From Pollutimonas bauzanensis (GTDB taxonomy: Bacteria > Pseudomonadota > Gammaproteobacteria > Burkholderiales > Burkholderiaceae_B), in NCBI RefSeq assembly GCF_900129885.1, contig NZ_FQXE01000009.1, positions 124,001 through 188,000 of the forward strand: DNA of 64,000 nt. Direction: 5' to 3'. Position numbers and translations under genes: made by a program. The notes beneath the pieces are model-generated. The model ran no database searches. It saw nothing but the letters and a program-made list of their open reading frames with translations, and was not told where the DNA came from. Shown piece after piece: positions 25,873 to 33,990 of the stretch; positions within the stretch are counted from its first letter, which is position 1, and each line of letters starts with the position of its first letter.

Positions 25873-26364
25873 TCAATGGTTGGTAGCGGTGGTCGCCTCT
25901 GGCCGGTTGCCGCCGACCAGGGGCGTTTTGGTATCAGCCCTTTGAGCTGTCCGGGGCGTGATGTAGGAAAGATTGCGCTGGACTACCTGGGCGGCATCGC
26001 CCAGGTCACCGGCGTGCTTGCCGATTTCCCGCTCTATGGCTTCGAGCGTCATGTCAGCGAAACGGGCGGCGTAGAGGCCGATGGCGCGCAGCGCAAGGTC
26101 CGCTGCGTCGTGATCGTCGTCGATTAGCCGTGTGATGAATTCGGGGTAGGTCCTGGCCGCCGCTGCGCGAGCCAGAGCCAGTTCTGCGACAATCGGCGCG
26201 ACAACAGGCCGCAAGCCATGCGCGACCAACTTGCGCATCGACGCATTCATGACACGCCAGAAGTAGGTGCGCACGGCCACGACCACAAACCGTTTTTCGC
26301 GGCCTGCGGGCGCTACGCGCAGCAACAGTCGTACTACATGGTCGGGTTCAATGGTTGTGCTCAT
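25873..26364 (-). CDS. Protein of unknown function in ssb operon
   Basis: This 163-residue, mostly helical protein has a hydrophobic core (VAPIVAELALARAAAARTY) and an acidic loop (LIDDDHDAADLALRAIGLYAAR in part), and a polar tail. I do not recognise it. The ATG at 26364 fits the GGAG upstream better than the preceding ATG. It starts about 50 bases after the ssb stop. Being co-transcribed with ssb it is probably made early after transfer. Confidence 0.65.
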   Translation of the reverse strand: MSTTIEPDHVVRLLLRVAPAGREKRFVVVAVRTYFWRVMNASMRKLVAHGLRPVVAPIVAELALARAAAARTYPEFITRLIDDDHDAADLALRAIGLYAARFADMTLEAIEREIGKHAGDLGDAAQVVQRNLSYITPRTAQRADTKTPLVGGNRPEATTATNH

Positions 26365-26418
26365 CATCTGGCTCCATGGGCGGCGGCGAACGCACCGCCG
26401 CCTAATAGGTCGTAGGTG

Positions 26419-26877
26419 CTAGAACGGAATGTCGGCCGTTTCGTCGGCAACAGGTTGTGCAGCAGGTCGCGCGGTGGCTTTTGCGCCAGGACGCTTGCCT
26501 TTGCCCGACGCTGGGGCTTTGGGTGGGGGGACATCGCTTTCGCGGTTCCCCAGCATTTGCAGCTGATCGGCCACGATATCGGTGCTGTAGCGGTCCTCGC
26601 CCGTCTCTTTATCCTGCCACTTACGTGATTTGAGACGCCCTTCGACGTAGACCGGCCGACCCTTTTTCAGGAACTCGCCAGCGATTTCGGCCAGACGGTT
26701 GTAGAACACCACACGATGCCATTCGGTTTCTTCGCGCTTTTCGCCGCTGATCTTGTCCTTCCATTGGGAGGTGGTAGCAATGGATATATTGCAAATCGCT
26801 GCGCCGTCGGGGGTATAGCGCACTTCGGGGTCGCGCCCGAGGTTGCCGACGAGAATGACTTTGTTAACTGATGCCAT
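26419..26877 (-). CDS. ssb: Single-stranded DNA-binding protein
   Basis: The 152-residue protein has a complete OB fold of the bacterial SSB family ([45 protein letters not shown]) and the acidic C-terminal tip DIPF that binds partner proteins. Plasmid SSB coats incoming single strands and the gene is typical of conjugative leading regions. AAGGAG precedes the ATG at seven bases. It is the first gene of a seven-gene minus-strand operon. The leader contains an ACCGGG/CCCGGT hairpin. Confidence 0.97.
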   Translation of the reverse strand: MASVNKVILVGNLGRDPEVRYTPDGAAICNISIATTSQWKDKISGEKREETEWHRVVFYNRLAEIAGEFLKKGRPVYVEGRLKSRKWQDKETGEDRYSTDIVADQLQMLGNRESDVPPPKAPASGKGKRPGAKATARPAAQPVADETADIPF

Positions 26878-26924
26878 GGTGATGCTCCTTTGAAAAAGTG
26901 CTTGCGCACGAAATGGTTTCTACT

Positions 26925-26975
26925 GCTGACCGGGCCTGAAGATTGAAGATTCTTTGTCCCGGTTCGTACCGTGGT
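26925..26975 (-). promoter_or_regulatory. Leader hairpin upstream of ssb (TGACCGGG...GTCCCGGTT)
   Basis: TGACCGGG at 26927-26934 and GTCCCGGTT near 26957-26965 form an inverted repeat about 50 bases before ssb. The same pair occurs at the distal end of the methylase leader (31088 onward) and its first half at the radC leader (37313 onward), all ahead of minus-strand genes. A shared promoter or single-strand promoter is suggested. Confidence 0.5.
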
Positions 26976-27420
26976 TAGGTTTTGCTTTGTCTTTCGCGTT
27001 TTGCCGCCAGTCCTGTGAGTTGTGAGTTCCATGCCCGTGCCGATCTGGATCATGCAAGGACAAACGTAAAGGGGACCGTGGAATAAATAGGGAGCGCGAG
27101 CGACCGGTTTATGCCGCGAAAGCCCCTTGCAGTGCCGGACTGGAGTGATACAGTCGGCGTTTTAGGGCACGGTACTCATGACTCACGTTTTGGACCAGGC
27201 ATGCGATGACGTAGGCCGAACTGCGACCACGGCCCGCGCGGCGAGCGCGCCTACCCGCGCCTTGGCGCGGGTCAAACTCGGCCGAATGGCCGCAGGCAAG
27301 CAAAGCGCGCAGCGCCGACAGGCGCGGCAGTTGCAGAGAACCAACCAGCCTGTGAAGTTTACGAACCAGGCCGATCTGAGTAACATCCAACTCTAAACGT
27401 CACCCACCCATTGCACCGGT
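26976..27420. other. Intergenic stretch between ssb and GIY-YIG gene
   Basis: No supported gene. The part around 27237-27330 repeats a low-complexity, plasmid-typical pattern (GCGCGCAGCGCCGACAGGCG) found again at 27800-27830. A minus-strand frame at 27109-27390 has a plausible length but lacks a ribosome site and looks like composition noise. Confidence 0.5.
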
Positions 27421-27777
27421 ATGCTGGTCACCTATATCTATGTCTATAAGTTGAACAACGGCTGCTACTACGTAGGGCGAACTACACGGCCGCACCGCAG
27501 GTACAATCAACACGAAACAGGAAAAGGCTCTGCATGGACGCGCCTGCACGGCGGCGCAGTGCTGGTCGAATGCATCCCAAAGACGGTCAAAGATGAAGAT
27601 GAGGCCGACGCTGCCGAGAACATAAAGACGCTGCAACTCATGCAACGATATGGCTGGCAGAAAGTCAGAGGTGGGTGGTTTTGCGGCGTCGATGAGGTCC
27701 AAACCGAAAAGAATCTCCGACACCACGGCGTCTTTGACCTTGTTGCTTTCCCCCCGCCAAACCCGCGAATTCGCTGA
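27421..27777 (+). CDS. GIY-YIG domain nuclease
   Basis: The 118-residue protein is a stand-alone GIY-YIG domain. The signature is YIYVYKLNNGCYYVGRT, followed by the conserved Arg-containing helix (RPHRRYNQHETGKGSAWTR) and a Glu later in the core. Such small proteins cleave or process DNA; physiological targets are mostly unknown. It is transcribed opposite to ssb and stands alone. The ATG at 27421 has no strong ribosome site, so the start is slightly uncertain. Confidence 0.8.
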   Translation: MLVTYIYVYKLNNGCYYVGRTTRPHRRYNQHETGKGSAWTRLHGGAVLVECIPKTVKDEDEADAAENIKTLQLMQRYGWQKVRGGWFCGVDEVQTEKNLRHHGVFDLVAFPPPNPRIR

Positions 27778-28035
27778 ATCGAAGCTCCCTATGCAAGCGC
27801 AAGCGCGCAGCGCCGACAGGCGCGAAGGCGTGAGGATCAAAGCCCGCAAGGGCCGAGACGGGAGCGCATGCGGCTGGCTCGGTTCACGCGAGCCGACTGG
27901 CGCTCCTGCGCCAGCACGCCCAAAGCGTTTCAAATTAGTCAAGTTCTTGTCTCTATTACCTATTAGCCTATTCCCGTTTATCTATTGATTGGGTACAATA
28001 TTGCTCATCGATCAATTACCGAAAAAAGGTGCTTT

Positions 28036-28488
28036 ATGGCTACCTCTGACACCATCGATCACCACACCCTGACCCGCTTGGTCGAGGCTGGGGCCGTGCG
28101 CGGGGCGACCGTCATCGGCCAACCTGGCGGCTGGGGCGTAGTGGTTCAATATGGTAAAACGCAGCGGGCCGTGGCTGCAAAGCGCGGGCCGCTGCGTGTG
28201 TGGCGGCGTTTCGAAACGCTGGCGAGCTACCTAAAGGATATGGGCCTGGACCACTACCAGGTGGACGCGGTGAACTACGCACCGCTAGCCTTGATGGAGT
28301 CCAATCCAAAACGCCCGGACGCAGCCGATCGGATGCGTCGCGCCCATGAGGCTGCTGCGTACGACGAATGGTTCCGGGGCCGGGTGCAGGCAAGCCGCGA
28401 TGATCCCCGGCCCTCGATCCCGAACGACGAAGTCAAAGCCGAGTTTGCCAAGCGGCGCGAGGCCCTGCGGGCAAAGGCCACCCGATGA
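28036..28488 (+). CDS. Plasmid stability protein, probable antitoxin partner
   Basis: This 150-residue protein starts MATSDTIDHHTLTRLVEAG and has a central beta-rich part (GWGVVVQYGKTQRAVAAKRG) that recurs in plasmid stability or ParC-type proteins. It is followed by two genes with ATGA overlaps, the last a ParE-like toxin, so this gene is probably an antitoxin or regulator of the unit. TACAAT at 27994-27999 could be the -10 element. The exact family is not certain. Confidence 0.65.
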   Translation: MATSDTIDHHTLTRLVEAGAVRGATVIGQPGGWGVVVQYGKTQRAVAAKRGPLRVWRRFETLASYLKDMGLDHYQVDAVNYAPLALMESNPKRPDAADRMRRAHEAAAYDEWFRGRVQASRDDPRPSIPNDEVKAEFAKRREALRAKATR

Positions 28489-28670
28489 ATAGCCGCGAAC
28501 ACTCCCTAAGCGCAGACGCGGCCGAAGGTATGGCCTGGTGGACCGCGATGCCCGAGATGAGCAGGGCCGCCTGGGCGGTGTTTACGGCCGCAGGCGTCGT
28601 GGCTAATATCCGGGTTGAATACAAGTGTCCGGGCCGCCCGGTCCTGCCCCCAGCACGATTCGTTCAATGA
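28485..28670 (+). CDS. Small middle gene of toxin operon
   Basis: This 61-residue protein (MNSREHSLSADAAEGMAWW) overlaps the previous stop and the next start by four bases each. The EGMAWWTAMPEMSRAAWA segment is like short conserved proteins next to ParE toxins. It may be the direct antitoxin or a stabilising partner. The tight coupling makes it a real gene; the function is inferred from place only. Confidence 0.65.
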   Translation: MNSREHSLSADAAEGMAWWTAMPEMSRAAWAVFTAAGVVANIRVEYKCPGRPVLPPARFVQ

Positions 28671-28960
28671 AGCCGGCACGGGTTGTATGGCGACCCGAAG
28701 CTATCGCTGAACGCGTAGCCATCATGGACTACATTGCCCAGGATAGCCCGCTGGCTGCGATTGATTTGGACGAAGAAATCGAAGTCAAAGCGGACGCGCT
28801 GCTCAAACATCCGACGCTATATAAGCCTGGCCGCATAAAAGGAACGCGGGAAATGGTGGTGCGCCCGAACTTTATCGTGGTCTACGAGCTCGACGGCGCC
28901 GACGTGGTGATTCTGAACGTGCTGCATGCTGCGCAGCAGTGGCCGCCGGGCGTTTCGTGA
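28667..28960 (+). CDS. ParE/RelE-superfamily toxin
   Basis: The 97-residue protein has the ParE-like fold pattern: an N-terminal strand (ARVVWRPEAIAERVAIMDYIA), helices, then KPGRIKGTREMVVRPNFIVVYELDGADVVIL, with the basic residues and strand order of ParE/RelE toxins. ParE members poison gyrase and RelE members cut mRNA on ribosomes; the sequence alone favours ParE by the WRPEAIAERV opening. It is coupled to the preceding small gene. Neutralisation by a partner in the same operon is expected. Confidence 0.85.
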   Translation: MKPARVVWRPEAIAERVAIMDYIAQDSPLAAIDLDEEIEVKADALLKHPTLYKPGRIKGTREMVVRPNFIVVYELDGADVVILNVLHAAQQWPPGVS

Positions 28961-29123
28961 AGCTCCTTCATGGACAGCAATCCTGGCGGCGAAGCTGCCT
29001 TGCTCAGACCTTTCACCAACCTACGGCGGCGGTCGTCTAATTAAACAGGCTATTCGTAGAACGCTGTGGAAATGATAAGTTCATGATAGATTTAGAATTG
29101 GAAATTTCCTGTGGAGTGGACAA

Positions 29124-29708
29124 ATGAACCGAGCCGTGCTTAAAGCAGCGCTCAATGGCGATATAGCGAATGCGGTTACCGCAGCCACTCCTGGCGGCAT
29201 TGAGCAACAGGAAACGAAGGGACAGCGCGCGTTAGTGGAAAGCACAATGCTACCTAAGGAAATTAGAGAGGCAACCCGCGAGCAGCTGGCTGGAATTGGT
29301 TTTCAGTTCGGGGAGGACGTCGATGAATTGTTTGTTCGGTGCAAACTGCCTTCCGGTTGGACAAAGCGAGCTACAGAACACCCTATGAACTCCGAGCTAC
29401 TGGATGACAAAGGGCGCCGGCGGGCTGGAGTTTTCTATAAAGCTGCCTTTTACGACCGCCGGGCGAACATGACCATGGAACCGCGCTTCTCTGTGCAGGT
29501 GTTTGGTGACGGAAAGGACGAAAAGCACAGGCATGCCTCAGTGATGGACGGCGATGCCATCGTTTACGACCTTGGTGAGTGGCGCAAAGACGACTACGCG
29601 CTCTACAATAAACTCAGGTTATCCGGCGAGGCATGGCTTGCTGCGCATTACCCCCAGTGGAAGGACCCGCTTGCCTATTGGGATTTGCAGTGCTCTGGCG
29701 AGAATTGA
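29124..29708 (+). CDS. Protein of unknown function (194 residues)
   Basis: This soluble protein is not recognised. GGAG precedes the ATG at 29124 by good spacing. The middle has an alternating strand pattern (FQFGEDVDELFVRCKLPSG, RRAGVFYKAAFYDRRANM), and the C-terminal part ends LAYWDLQCSGEN. It lies alone on the plus strand after a 160-base gap and before an ISL3-like fragment. It resembles phage or plasmid accessory proteins in style, but no motif allows a function. Confidence 0.55.
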   Translation: MNRAVLKAALNGDIANAVTAATPGGIEQQETKGQRALVESTMLPKEIREATREQLAGIGFQFGEDVDELFVRCKLPSGWTKRATEHPMNSELLDDKGRRRAGVFYKAAFYDRRANMTMEPRFSVQVFGDGKDEKHRHASVMDGDAIVYDLGEWRKDDYALYNKLRLSGEAWLAAHYPQWKDPLAYWDLQCSGEN

Positions 29709-30030
29709 CCGACATTCTTCAACTCCCAGGCCGCCTCTCCACCGGGAGGCGCATCGAACAGGCCGAGTTCATCATTGAGGCCAAGTACACAATCCCCGCC
29801 GACTTCTGCGTCAAGTGCGGGATTGTGGGCTGTCTCTACCGACACGGCGCCAAGTCTACCCAATACCGTGACAGCCCAATGCGTGGCATGCCGTCGGTAC
29901 TTGAAGCCTCTGTTCAGCGTGACAAGTGCGGTGAGTGCGGCGAGACCTTCCTTGGCGAACTCCGGAGTATAGACGCCTCCAGGCGCATGATCGAACGGTG
30001 TATCCAGTACATCAAGGGTGAGATTCCACA
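29700..30030 (+). pseudogene. ISL3-like transposase N-terminal fragment
   Basis: Frame residues running LTDILQLPGRLSTGRRIEQA, then CVKCG, a gap and CGECGETF form the zinc-ribbon start of ISL3-type transposases. The DDE part is absent and the fragment stops being recognisable near 30030, before the methylase-like gene. It overlaps the end of the preceding gene in another frame. Confidence 0.55.
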
Positions 30031-30083
30031 CGGATGGCCTCCTTGGCAACGGCGCGATTTCTACATGATTTCACGAATAACCA

Positions 30084-30938
30084 TTAAAAAAGCGTCATCT
30101 GGCTGGCCCCCTTCTGCCTGGGGGCACCTTCGGCTTTGCCGGATGCCGGGCTAGCCGCCACGGCAGACGCTTGGACCAGAGCGCGCGCGCCGTTCTGCGC
30201 GTCATTGGCACGCAACTTGGCGCCCCAGCCGCCCAGGATGTGTGCCGGCGTGTACCAGATGGATCTGACTTCGTCGGCCAGTGAATTGCCATGAATGACG
30301 GCCGCCGGAATGTGCAGCAATGCGCATTGGATATAGGTCATATGCACGCAGCGCTGGTCGATGTCGATCGCGGTGACGTGCATGCACTGTTGATAGTTAA
30401 CGCCCTCTTCGGCCAGGACCTGCGCGGCGGCGATCATTATGCCACCCGCGCCGGCAGTTGGCTCAAGCAGCCTGAAGCCGCGCTTCTCAATCAGTGGCTT
30501 GGCATCGGTCATCGTCATTTTGGCCATCAGAAGCGACACTTCGTAGGGCGTGAAGAACTGCCCGGCGCCGGCGTTGCCAAGATCAAGCATCATGTAAATG
30601 CAGCCCAGAATGTCCGAGAATGTCGCGGCAATCAGCTGCCCGTCGTCATCAACGTGCACGTGCCTCTCAAACGCCATGACTAGGTGCAAAAAAGCTTCCA
30701 CCAGCAAGGTCAGCTCGTCACGGTCATAGTGTCCAACGATCTGAAGGTATCGCGCCTCGCGCGCGTCAAACTGCGTTTGGTCAAGGCGCGCCAGCGTGAT
30801 CGCCGAGATTTCAACGAAGTCGGAGAAAGCCCGTTCGATGCCGTGCCGACGCGATACGGATTGAATGTTCTTGACGACGCCGCGTTGATGCTCTTGCGCG
30901 GTGTTCAGAAATCGTTGTTGTTGCGCCTTGGTGGCCAT
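30084..30938 (-). CDS. N6-adenine methylase-like protein lacking the NPPY motif
   Basis: The 284-residue protein has the HsdM-type opening of the catalytic domain, GQFFTPYEVSLLMAKM, and the SAM-binding EPTAGAGGIMIAAA, then an acidic AIDID strand. Where the catalytic (N/D)PP(Y/F) motif is expected, the sequence reads AVIHGNSLADEVRSIWYTP with no NPP. Related plasmid proteins are annotated as antirestriction or modification factors. It may bind SAM or DNA without methylating, or use a variant motif. GGAG precedes the ATG. It has a 130-base leader related to that of radC. Confidence 0.75.
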   Translation of the reverse strand: MATKAQQQRFLNTAQEHQRGVVKNIQSVSRRHGIERAFSDFVEISAITLARLDQTQFDAREARYLQIVGHYDRDELTLLVEAFLHLVMAFERHVHVDDDGQLIAATFSDILGCIYMMLDLGNAGAGQFFTPYEVSLLMAKMTMTDAKPLIEKRGFRLLEPTAGAGGIMIAAAQVLAEEGVNYQQCMHVTAIDIDQRCVHMTYIQCALLHIPAAVIHGNSLADEVRSIWYTPAHILGGWGAKLRANDAQNGARALVQASAVAASPASGKAEGAPRQKGASQMTLF

Positions 30939-30957
30939 GATGGTGTGCTCCGGTATT

Positions 30958-31128
30958 CAGGGCGGAATTGCCCGGAAGTCCCATGGCATGGCGCAGCGCA
31001 GCGTTTCAAGGGTCCAGAACGGCCGGATGGCCGCAAGGGCTGCCCACGGCAGCGCGCAGCCCTTGAAACCGAGAACGGCATGACACACTGACCGGGACCA
31101 AGACCGCCCTACCCTGTGTCCCGGTTTG
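30958..31128 (-). promoter_or_regulatory. Conserved structured leader upstream of methylase-like gene
   Basis: About 130 bases (30961-31095) align with 37187-37320 upstream of radC at roughly three quarters identity. TTTCAAGGG (31004-31012) can pair with CCCTTGAAA (31060-31068), and CAAGGGCTG (31034-31042) with CAGCCCTTG (31058-31066); the two pairings exclude each other. GCTGCC/GGCAGC forms an inner loop. The distal end has a TGACCGGGAC...GTCCCGGTT hairpin. Confidence 0.65.
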
Positions 31129-31233
31129 TCGTCCTCTTCCCCCCGCGCGCGACGCGCGGGGCTCTGTCGGGCGCCGTCAGGCGAGCCCACAACAACACAG
31201 CCGCAATCTGCCTTGAATGAGGAGTCATTTCTT

Positions 31234-31569
31234 ATGCCCATCACATCGGATGAACGCCATGCGCAGACCTTGAGTCTGCTCAATGAGGTCTTGGCCTATC
31301 TGGATCGCCTGCCTCATGTACCCATCACGTCAGCGTTTATTGCCCGTATCAGAAAGCACTTGGACGATCCCGCCATCAATAAGCTGGATCGGCTCGCGCT
31401 TGAACGCCGTGGTGATGCGGTGGATGCCGCCGGAAGGGTTTTGGTTCGAGCAGTCCTCAAAGGCGATGCACTTACCCTTTTCGTGCCCCGACCGATACCG
31501 GAGCAACTTTCAGAAGCTGGCGGCGTCCTCGTGAACCTGGCATTGGCCGAGCCGGTATCGGCGCGATAA
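31234..31569 (+). CDS. Small protein of unknown function (111 residues)
   Basis: This protein starts MPITSDERHAQTLSLLNEVL after a GAGGAG. It is helical in the first half and ends with a beta-like segment (VLKGDALTLFVPRPIPEQL). It is unrecognised. It is divergent from the methylase-like gene and may share its control region. The 370 bases that follow (31570-31938) hold only GC-rich frames with no ribosome site, and I see no sure gene there. Confidence 0.5.
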   Translation: MPITSDERHAQTLSLLNEVLAYLDRLPHVPITSAFIARIRKHLDDPAINKLDRLALERRGDAVDAAGRVLVRAVLKGDALTLFVPRPIPEQLSEAGGVLVNLALAEPVSAR

Positions 31570-31938
31570 TGGGCCGCTCGAAACCCATAGCGCTCCGCCC
31601 GTCCGGGGTACGCGTAGCGATGCGGTTGTGCTATCGCGCAACGAGCCCCGCCGTGCGCGCAGGCGCGCCCGATTCCGGGCGGGCCAGCCCGTCGGCCGTC
31701 GCCTATGCCCCTGGCTTGGCCAGCACTCTGGCGGCCAACTCGGCGAGACCACGTCTCCCGCCGCGATCGCGCTCAACTCCGCCTGCGGCAGGGTTTTCAA
31801 GGAAGCTCGCGGCCCTGCGATCCAACTACAGGGCTGCCATGCGCGCCCAGTGGGCGTACGTCCGGATCAGTTGGCGACTTCGGGCCGGCAAGCTTCCGCC
31901 GGGCGAGATGGCCAAGTTCGTGATGGCGCACCATAGGG

Positions 31939-32096
31939 ATGCCCAAGCACGTTTGATCTGTTCGGTGACTACGCCACGGCGGGCTATTTGCGCAACGTGG
32001 CGGCCGAGAAGGATCTATCGTTCATTAAGCGGGTGGAACACCAGTTGTTCCGGGCTCAGCTTCCCAAAGCGCCACATTGTGCTGTGCCACTGAGTT
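31939..32096 (+). pseudogene. Fic-domain gene, 5' fragment
   Basis: From about 31949 the frame reads STFDLFGDYATAGYLRNVAA and on through KRVEHQLFRAQLPKA, the start of plasmid-type Fic proteins. The likely start ATG at 31939 is out of frame by one base, and the sequence ends abruptly near 32080, where the arsenic operon begins. The 3' part of the same gene family is found at 36022-36540. Confidence 0.75.
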
Positions 32097-32115
32097 GGAC
32101 CGACAATACATTTTC

Positions 32116-32150
32116 TTGACTAAGAACAATTATTCCATTATTCTGGAAAC
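32116..32150 (+). promoter_or_regulatory. arsR promoter, likely leaderless transcript
   Basis: TTGACT at 32116-32121 and TATTCT at 32139-32144 are separated by 17 bases, a good sigma-70 promoter. The arsR ATG is at 32151, so transcription would begin at or next to the start codon. An imperfect A/T-rich inverted pattern (GAACAATTATTCCATTATTC) overlaps the spacer and may be the ArsR operator. Confidence 0.7.
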
Positions 32151-32477
32151 ATGGAATCTAAAGATGTAGTTCAAGCCCTAGCTGCCCTCGCTCATCCATT
32201 GCGTCTCGAAGTCTTTCGAGCGCTCGTGGTTGCGGGAGGTAACGGCCTAACTCCAGGCGTCATCCAAGAGAGATTGGACGTGCCGCCGGCGACGCTATCC
32301 TTCCACCTGAAGGAGCTGGCTACAGCTGGACTGGTGACTCAGGAGCGTGCGAGTCGCAATCTGATCTATCGAGCAGAATACGAAAATATGAATGCGCTAC
32401 TCACATACCTCACCGACAACTGCTGCCAAGGGGTGCCGTGCACCACTGACACGGTCAGCGATACCTGCAAGTGTTGA
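32151..32477 (+). CDS. arsR: ArsR-family arsenic-responsive repressor
   Basis: The 108-residue winged-helix repressor has the SMTB/ArsR HTH (TPGVIQERLDVPPATLSFHL) and C-terminal cysteines at 91, 92, 97, 106 and 108. This is the late-cysteine arrangement of Acidithiobacillus-type ArsR, not the CxC in the DNA-binding helix of the R773 type. As(III) binding would release the operator. It heads a six-gene operon. No ribosome site precedes the ATG, in line with a leaderless mRNA. Confidence 0.92.
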   Translation: MESKDVVQALAALAHPLRLEVFRALVVAGGNGLTPGVIQERLDVPPATLSFHLKELATAGLVTQERASRNLIYRAEYENMNALLTYLTDNCCQGVPCTTDTVSDTCKC

Positions 32478-32497
32478 CCTTTCCATAGGAGTACACC

Positions 32498-32986
32498 ATG
32501 AAACGATTTCACGTCCATGCGCGTGTTAACGACCTAGAGGCGAATCTTGCCTTCTACTCAAAACTTTTTGCCGCTAAGCCGGTCGTCGTCGAGCCGGACT
32601 ATGCTAAGTGGATGCTTGAGGACCCGTGTATCAATTTCGCAATATCTACGCGAGGTAACGCAGTAGGTGTGGACTATCTAGGGTTTCAGACTGACGAGCT
32701 GGAAGAATTGGCGGAACTAAAAGCCCGCGCCCGCGACGCGGATATGGCCCTTCATATGGCCCTTCTTGACCAAGGTCGGACCAGTTGCTGTTATGCCCGT
32801 AGCGAAAAACACTGGGTTACTGACCCCCAAGGCATTGCTTGGGAGCACTTCCATACGCTCGAAAGCATTCCTGTATTTGGCCAGAGTACCGAGCAGCGTG
32901 CGCCAGCAGCTAGTGCTTGTTGCGTCTCATTAACTCCGGGCAAGCCGAAAGGAATTGACAGTGAATCCACCTCTACCTGCTGCTAA
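32498..32986 (+). CDS. arsI: ArsI/CadI-like glyoxalase-fold protein
   Basis: The 162-residue protein is a vicinal-oxygen-chelate (glyoxalase/bleomycin resistance) protein starting RFHVHARVNDLEANLAFY, with metal-ligand candidates H5, a Glu in WEHFHT and others. ArsI members cleave the C-As bond of trivalent organoarsenicals; CadI relatives are metal-induced. The cysteine pair needed for substrate binding may be CC at residue 95 (TSCCYARSEKHWVTDP), and more cysteines follow at the end. AGGAG precedes the ATG. The ars context supports ArsI. Confidence 0.85.
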   Translation: MKRFHVHARVNDLEANLAFYSKLFAAKPVVVEPDYAKWMLEDPCINFAISTRGNAVGVDYLGFQTDELEELAELKARARDADMALHMALLDQGRTSCCYARSEKHWVTDPQGIAWEHFHTLESIPVFGQSTEQRAPAASACCVSLTPGKPKGIDSESTSTCC

Positions 32987-32997
32987 AGGAGCCCATA

Positions 32998-33492
32998 TTG
33001 GCTGACAAGACTTACAACGTGCTGTTCATTTGCACTCACAACTCTGCACGCTCTATCTTGGCCGAAGGGCTCATGAACGAACTCAGCAAAGGCCGTTTCA
33101 AGGCGTTTTCCGCGGGGAGCGACCCCGCGGGCCAAGTCAGTCCGTTTGCATTTGAGACACTGAAGTCACTGGGTATCCCAACGACCGGATTTCGCAGCAA
33201 GGGTTGGGAAGAGTTCGCAAAACCCGATGCTCTACGCATGGATTTCATTCTCACGGTTTGCGATAAGGCAGCGGGAGAAGTTTGCCCTGTCTGGCCAGGC
33301 CAACCGTCCACCGCACACTGGGGCGTTGCTGACCCAGCGGCATTTGAAGGAGCTGATGACGCAAGGCTTCAGCAGTTCCGCGCCGTGGCCATCACCCTTA
33401 CGCGTCGTATCGAGCTCTTGCTCTCGTTACCGTTGCATCGTTTGGATGCGCTCGCCATTAAGCATGAAATTACAGACATCGGCAAGAAGTAA
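32998..33492 (+). CDS. arsC: Arsenate reductase, first copy
   Basis: The 164-residue protein is of the low-molecular-weight phosphatase-type arsenate reductase family, with the P-loop CTHNSARS near residue 12 and a later VWPGQPSTAHWGVADPA. It reduces arsenate to arsenite for export by Acr3. A TTG start at 32998 is used, with AAGGAG before it. It stands four bases before a second arsC. The later resolving-cysteine arrangement differs between the two copies, so their reductants may differ. Confidence 0.92.
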   Translation: MADKTYNVLFICTHNSARSILAEGLMNELSKGRFKAFSAGSDPAGQVSPFAFETLKSLGIPTTGFRSKGWEEFAKPDALRMDFILTVCDKAAGEVCPVWPGQPSTAHWGVADPAAFEGADDARLQQFRAVAITLTRRIELLLSLPLHRLDALAIKHEITDIGKK

Positions 33493-33495
33493 ACA

Positions 33496-33984
33496 ATGAC
33501 TCTCAATATACTCATTCTTTGCACACACAATTCGGCACGCAGCGTACTTGCTGAAGGCATGTTCAACCACTGGGCCGGGGTGCTCGGTAAAGATATACGT
33601 GCATACAGCTCGGGCAGCGCGCCTAGTGGTCGCATCAATCCTCATGCGTTAGCCGCGTTGCAAGCCGCTGGCATAGATACCGAGGGCTATCGTAGTAAGA
33701 GTTGGGATGAGTTCACGGGTGAGGCTGCGCCCGAAATACACATCGTCATTACTGTTTGCGACAACGCGGCTGCCGAGCAGTGTCCCTATTGGCCCGGTAA
33801 GCCTATAAAAGCACATTGGGGATACCCTGACCCGTCGAACGCCCCTGAGGCAGAAAAGGCCTTCGCCTTTGACCTTACACGCCAAGCCATCGGTTATCGC
33901 GTATTGCAATTACTTGCCCATCCGTTGGCTGAGCTCGACAGCGCTGAGCTGCAAACCCTACTCATCAGCATTTCTCAGAATTAG
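33496..33984 (+). CDS. arsC: Arsenate reductase, second copy
   Basis: The 162-residue paralogue of the preceding gene has the same P-loop (LILCTHNSARSVLAEG) and the conserved YWPGKPIKAHWGYPDPS. It diverges considerably from the first copy, so it is an old duplication or two separately acquired reductases. It begins four bases after the first arsC stop and ends six bases before acr3, consistent with translational coupling. Confidence 0.92.
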   Translation: MTLNILILCTHNSARSVLAEGMFNHWAGVLGKDIRAYSSGSAPSGRINPHALAALQAAGIDTEGYRSKSWDEFTGEAAPEIHIVITVCDNAAAEQCPYWPGKPIKAHWGYPDPSNAPEAEKAFAFDLTRQAIGYRVLQLLAHPLAELDSAELQTLLISISQN

Positions 33985-33990
33985 TTTGTC

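Noticed and set aside
27109-27390. Minus-strand frame upstream of the GIY-YIG gene
   Set aside because: Composition is Arg/Ala-rich noise typical of reverse frames in GC-rich DNA; there is no ribosome site.
31569-32093. A 174-residue open frame between 31.57 and 32.09 kb
   Set aside because: It is a GC-driven frame that runs over the Fic start in another frame and has no plausible domain or ribosome site of its own.
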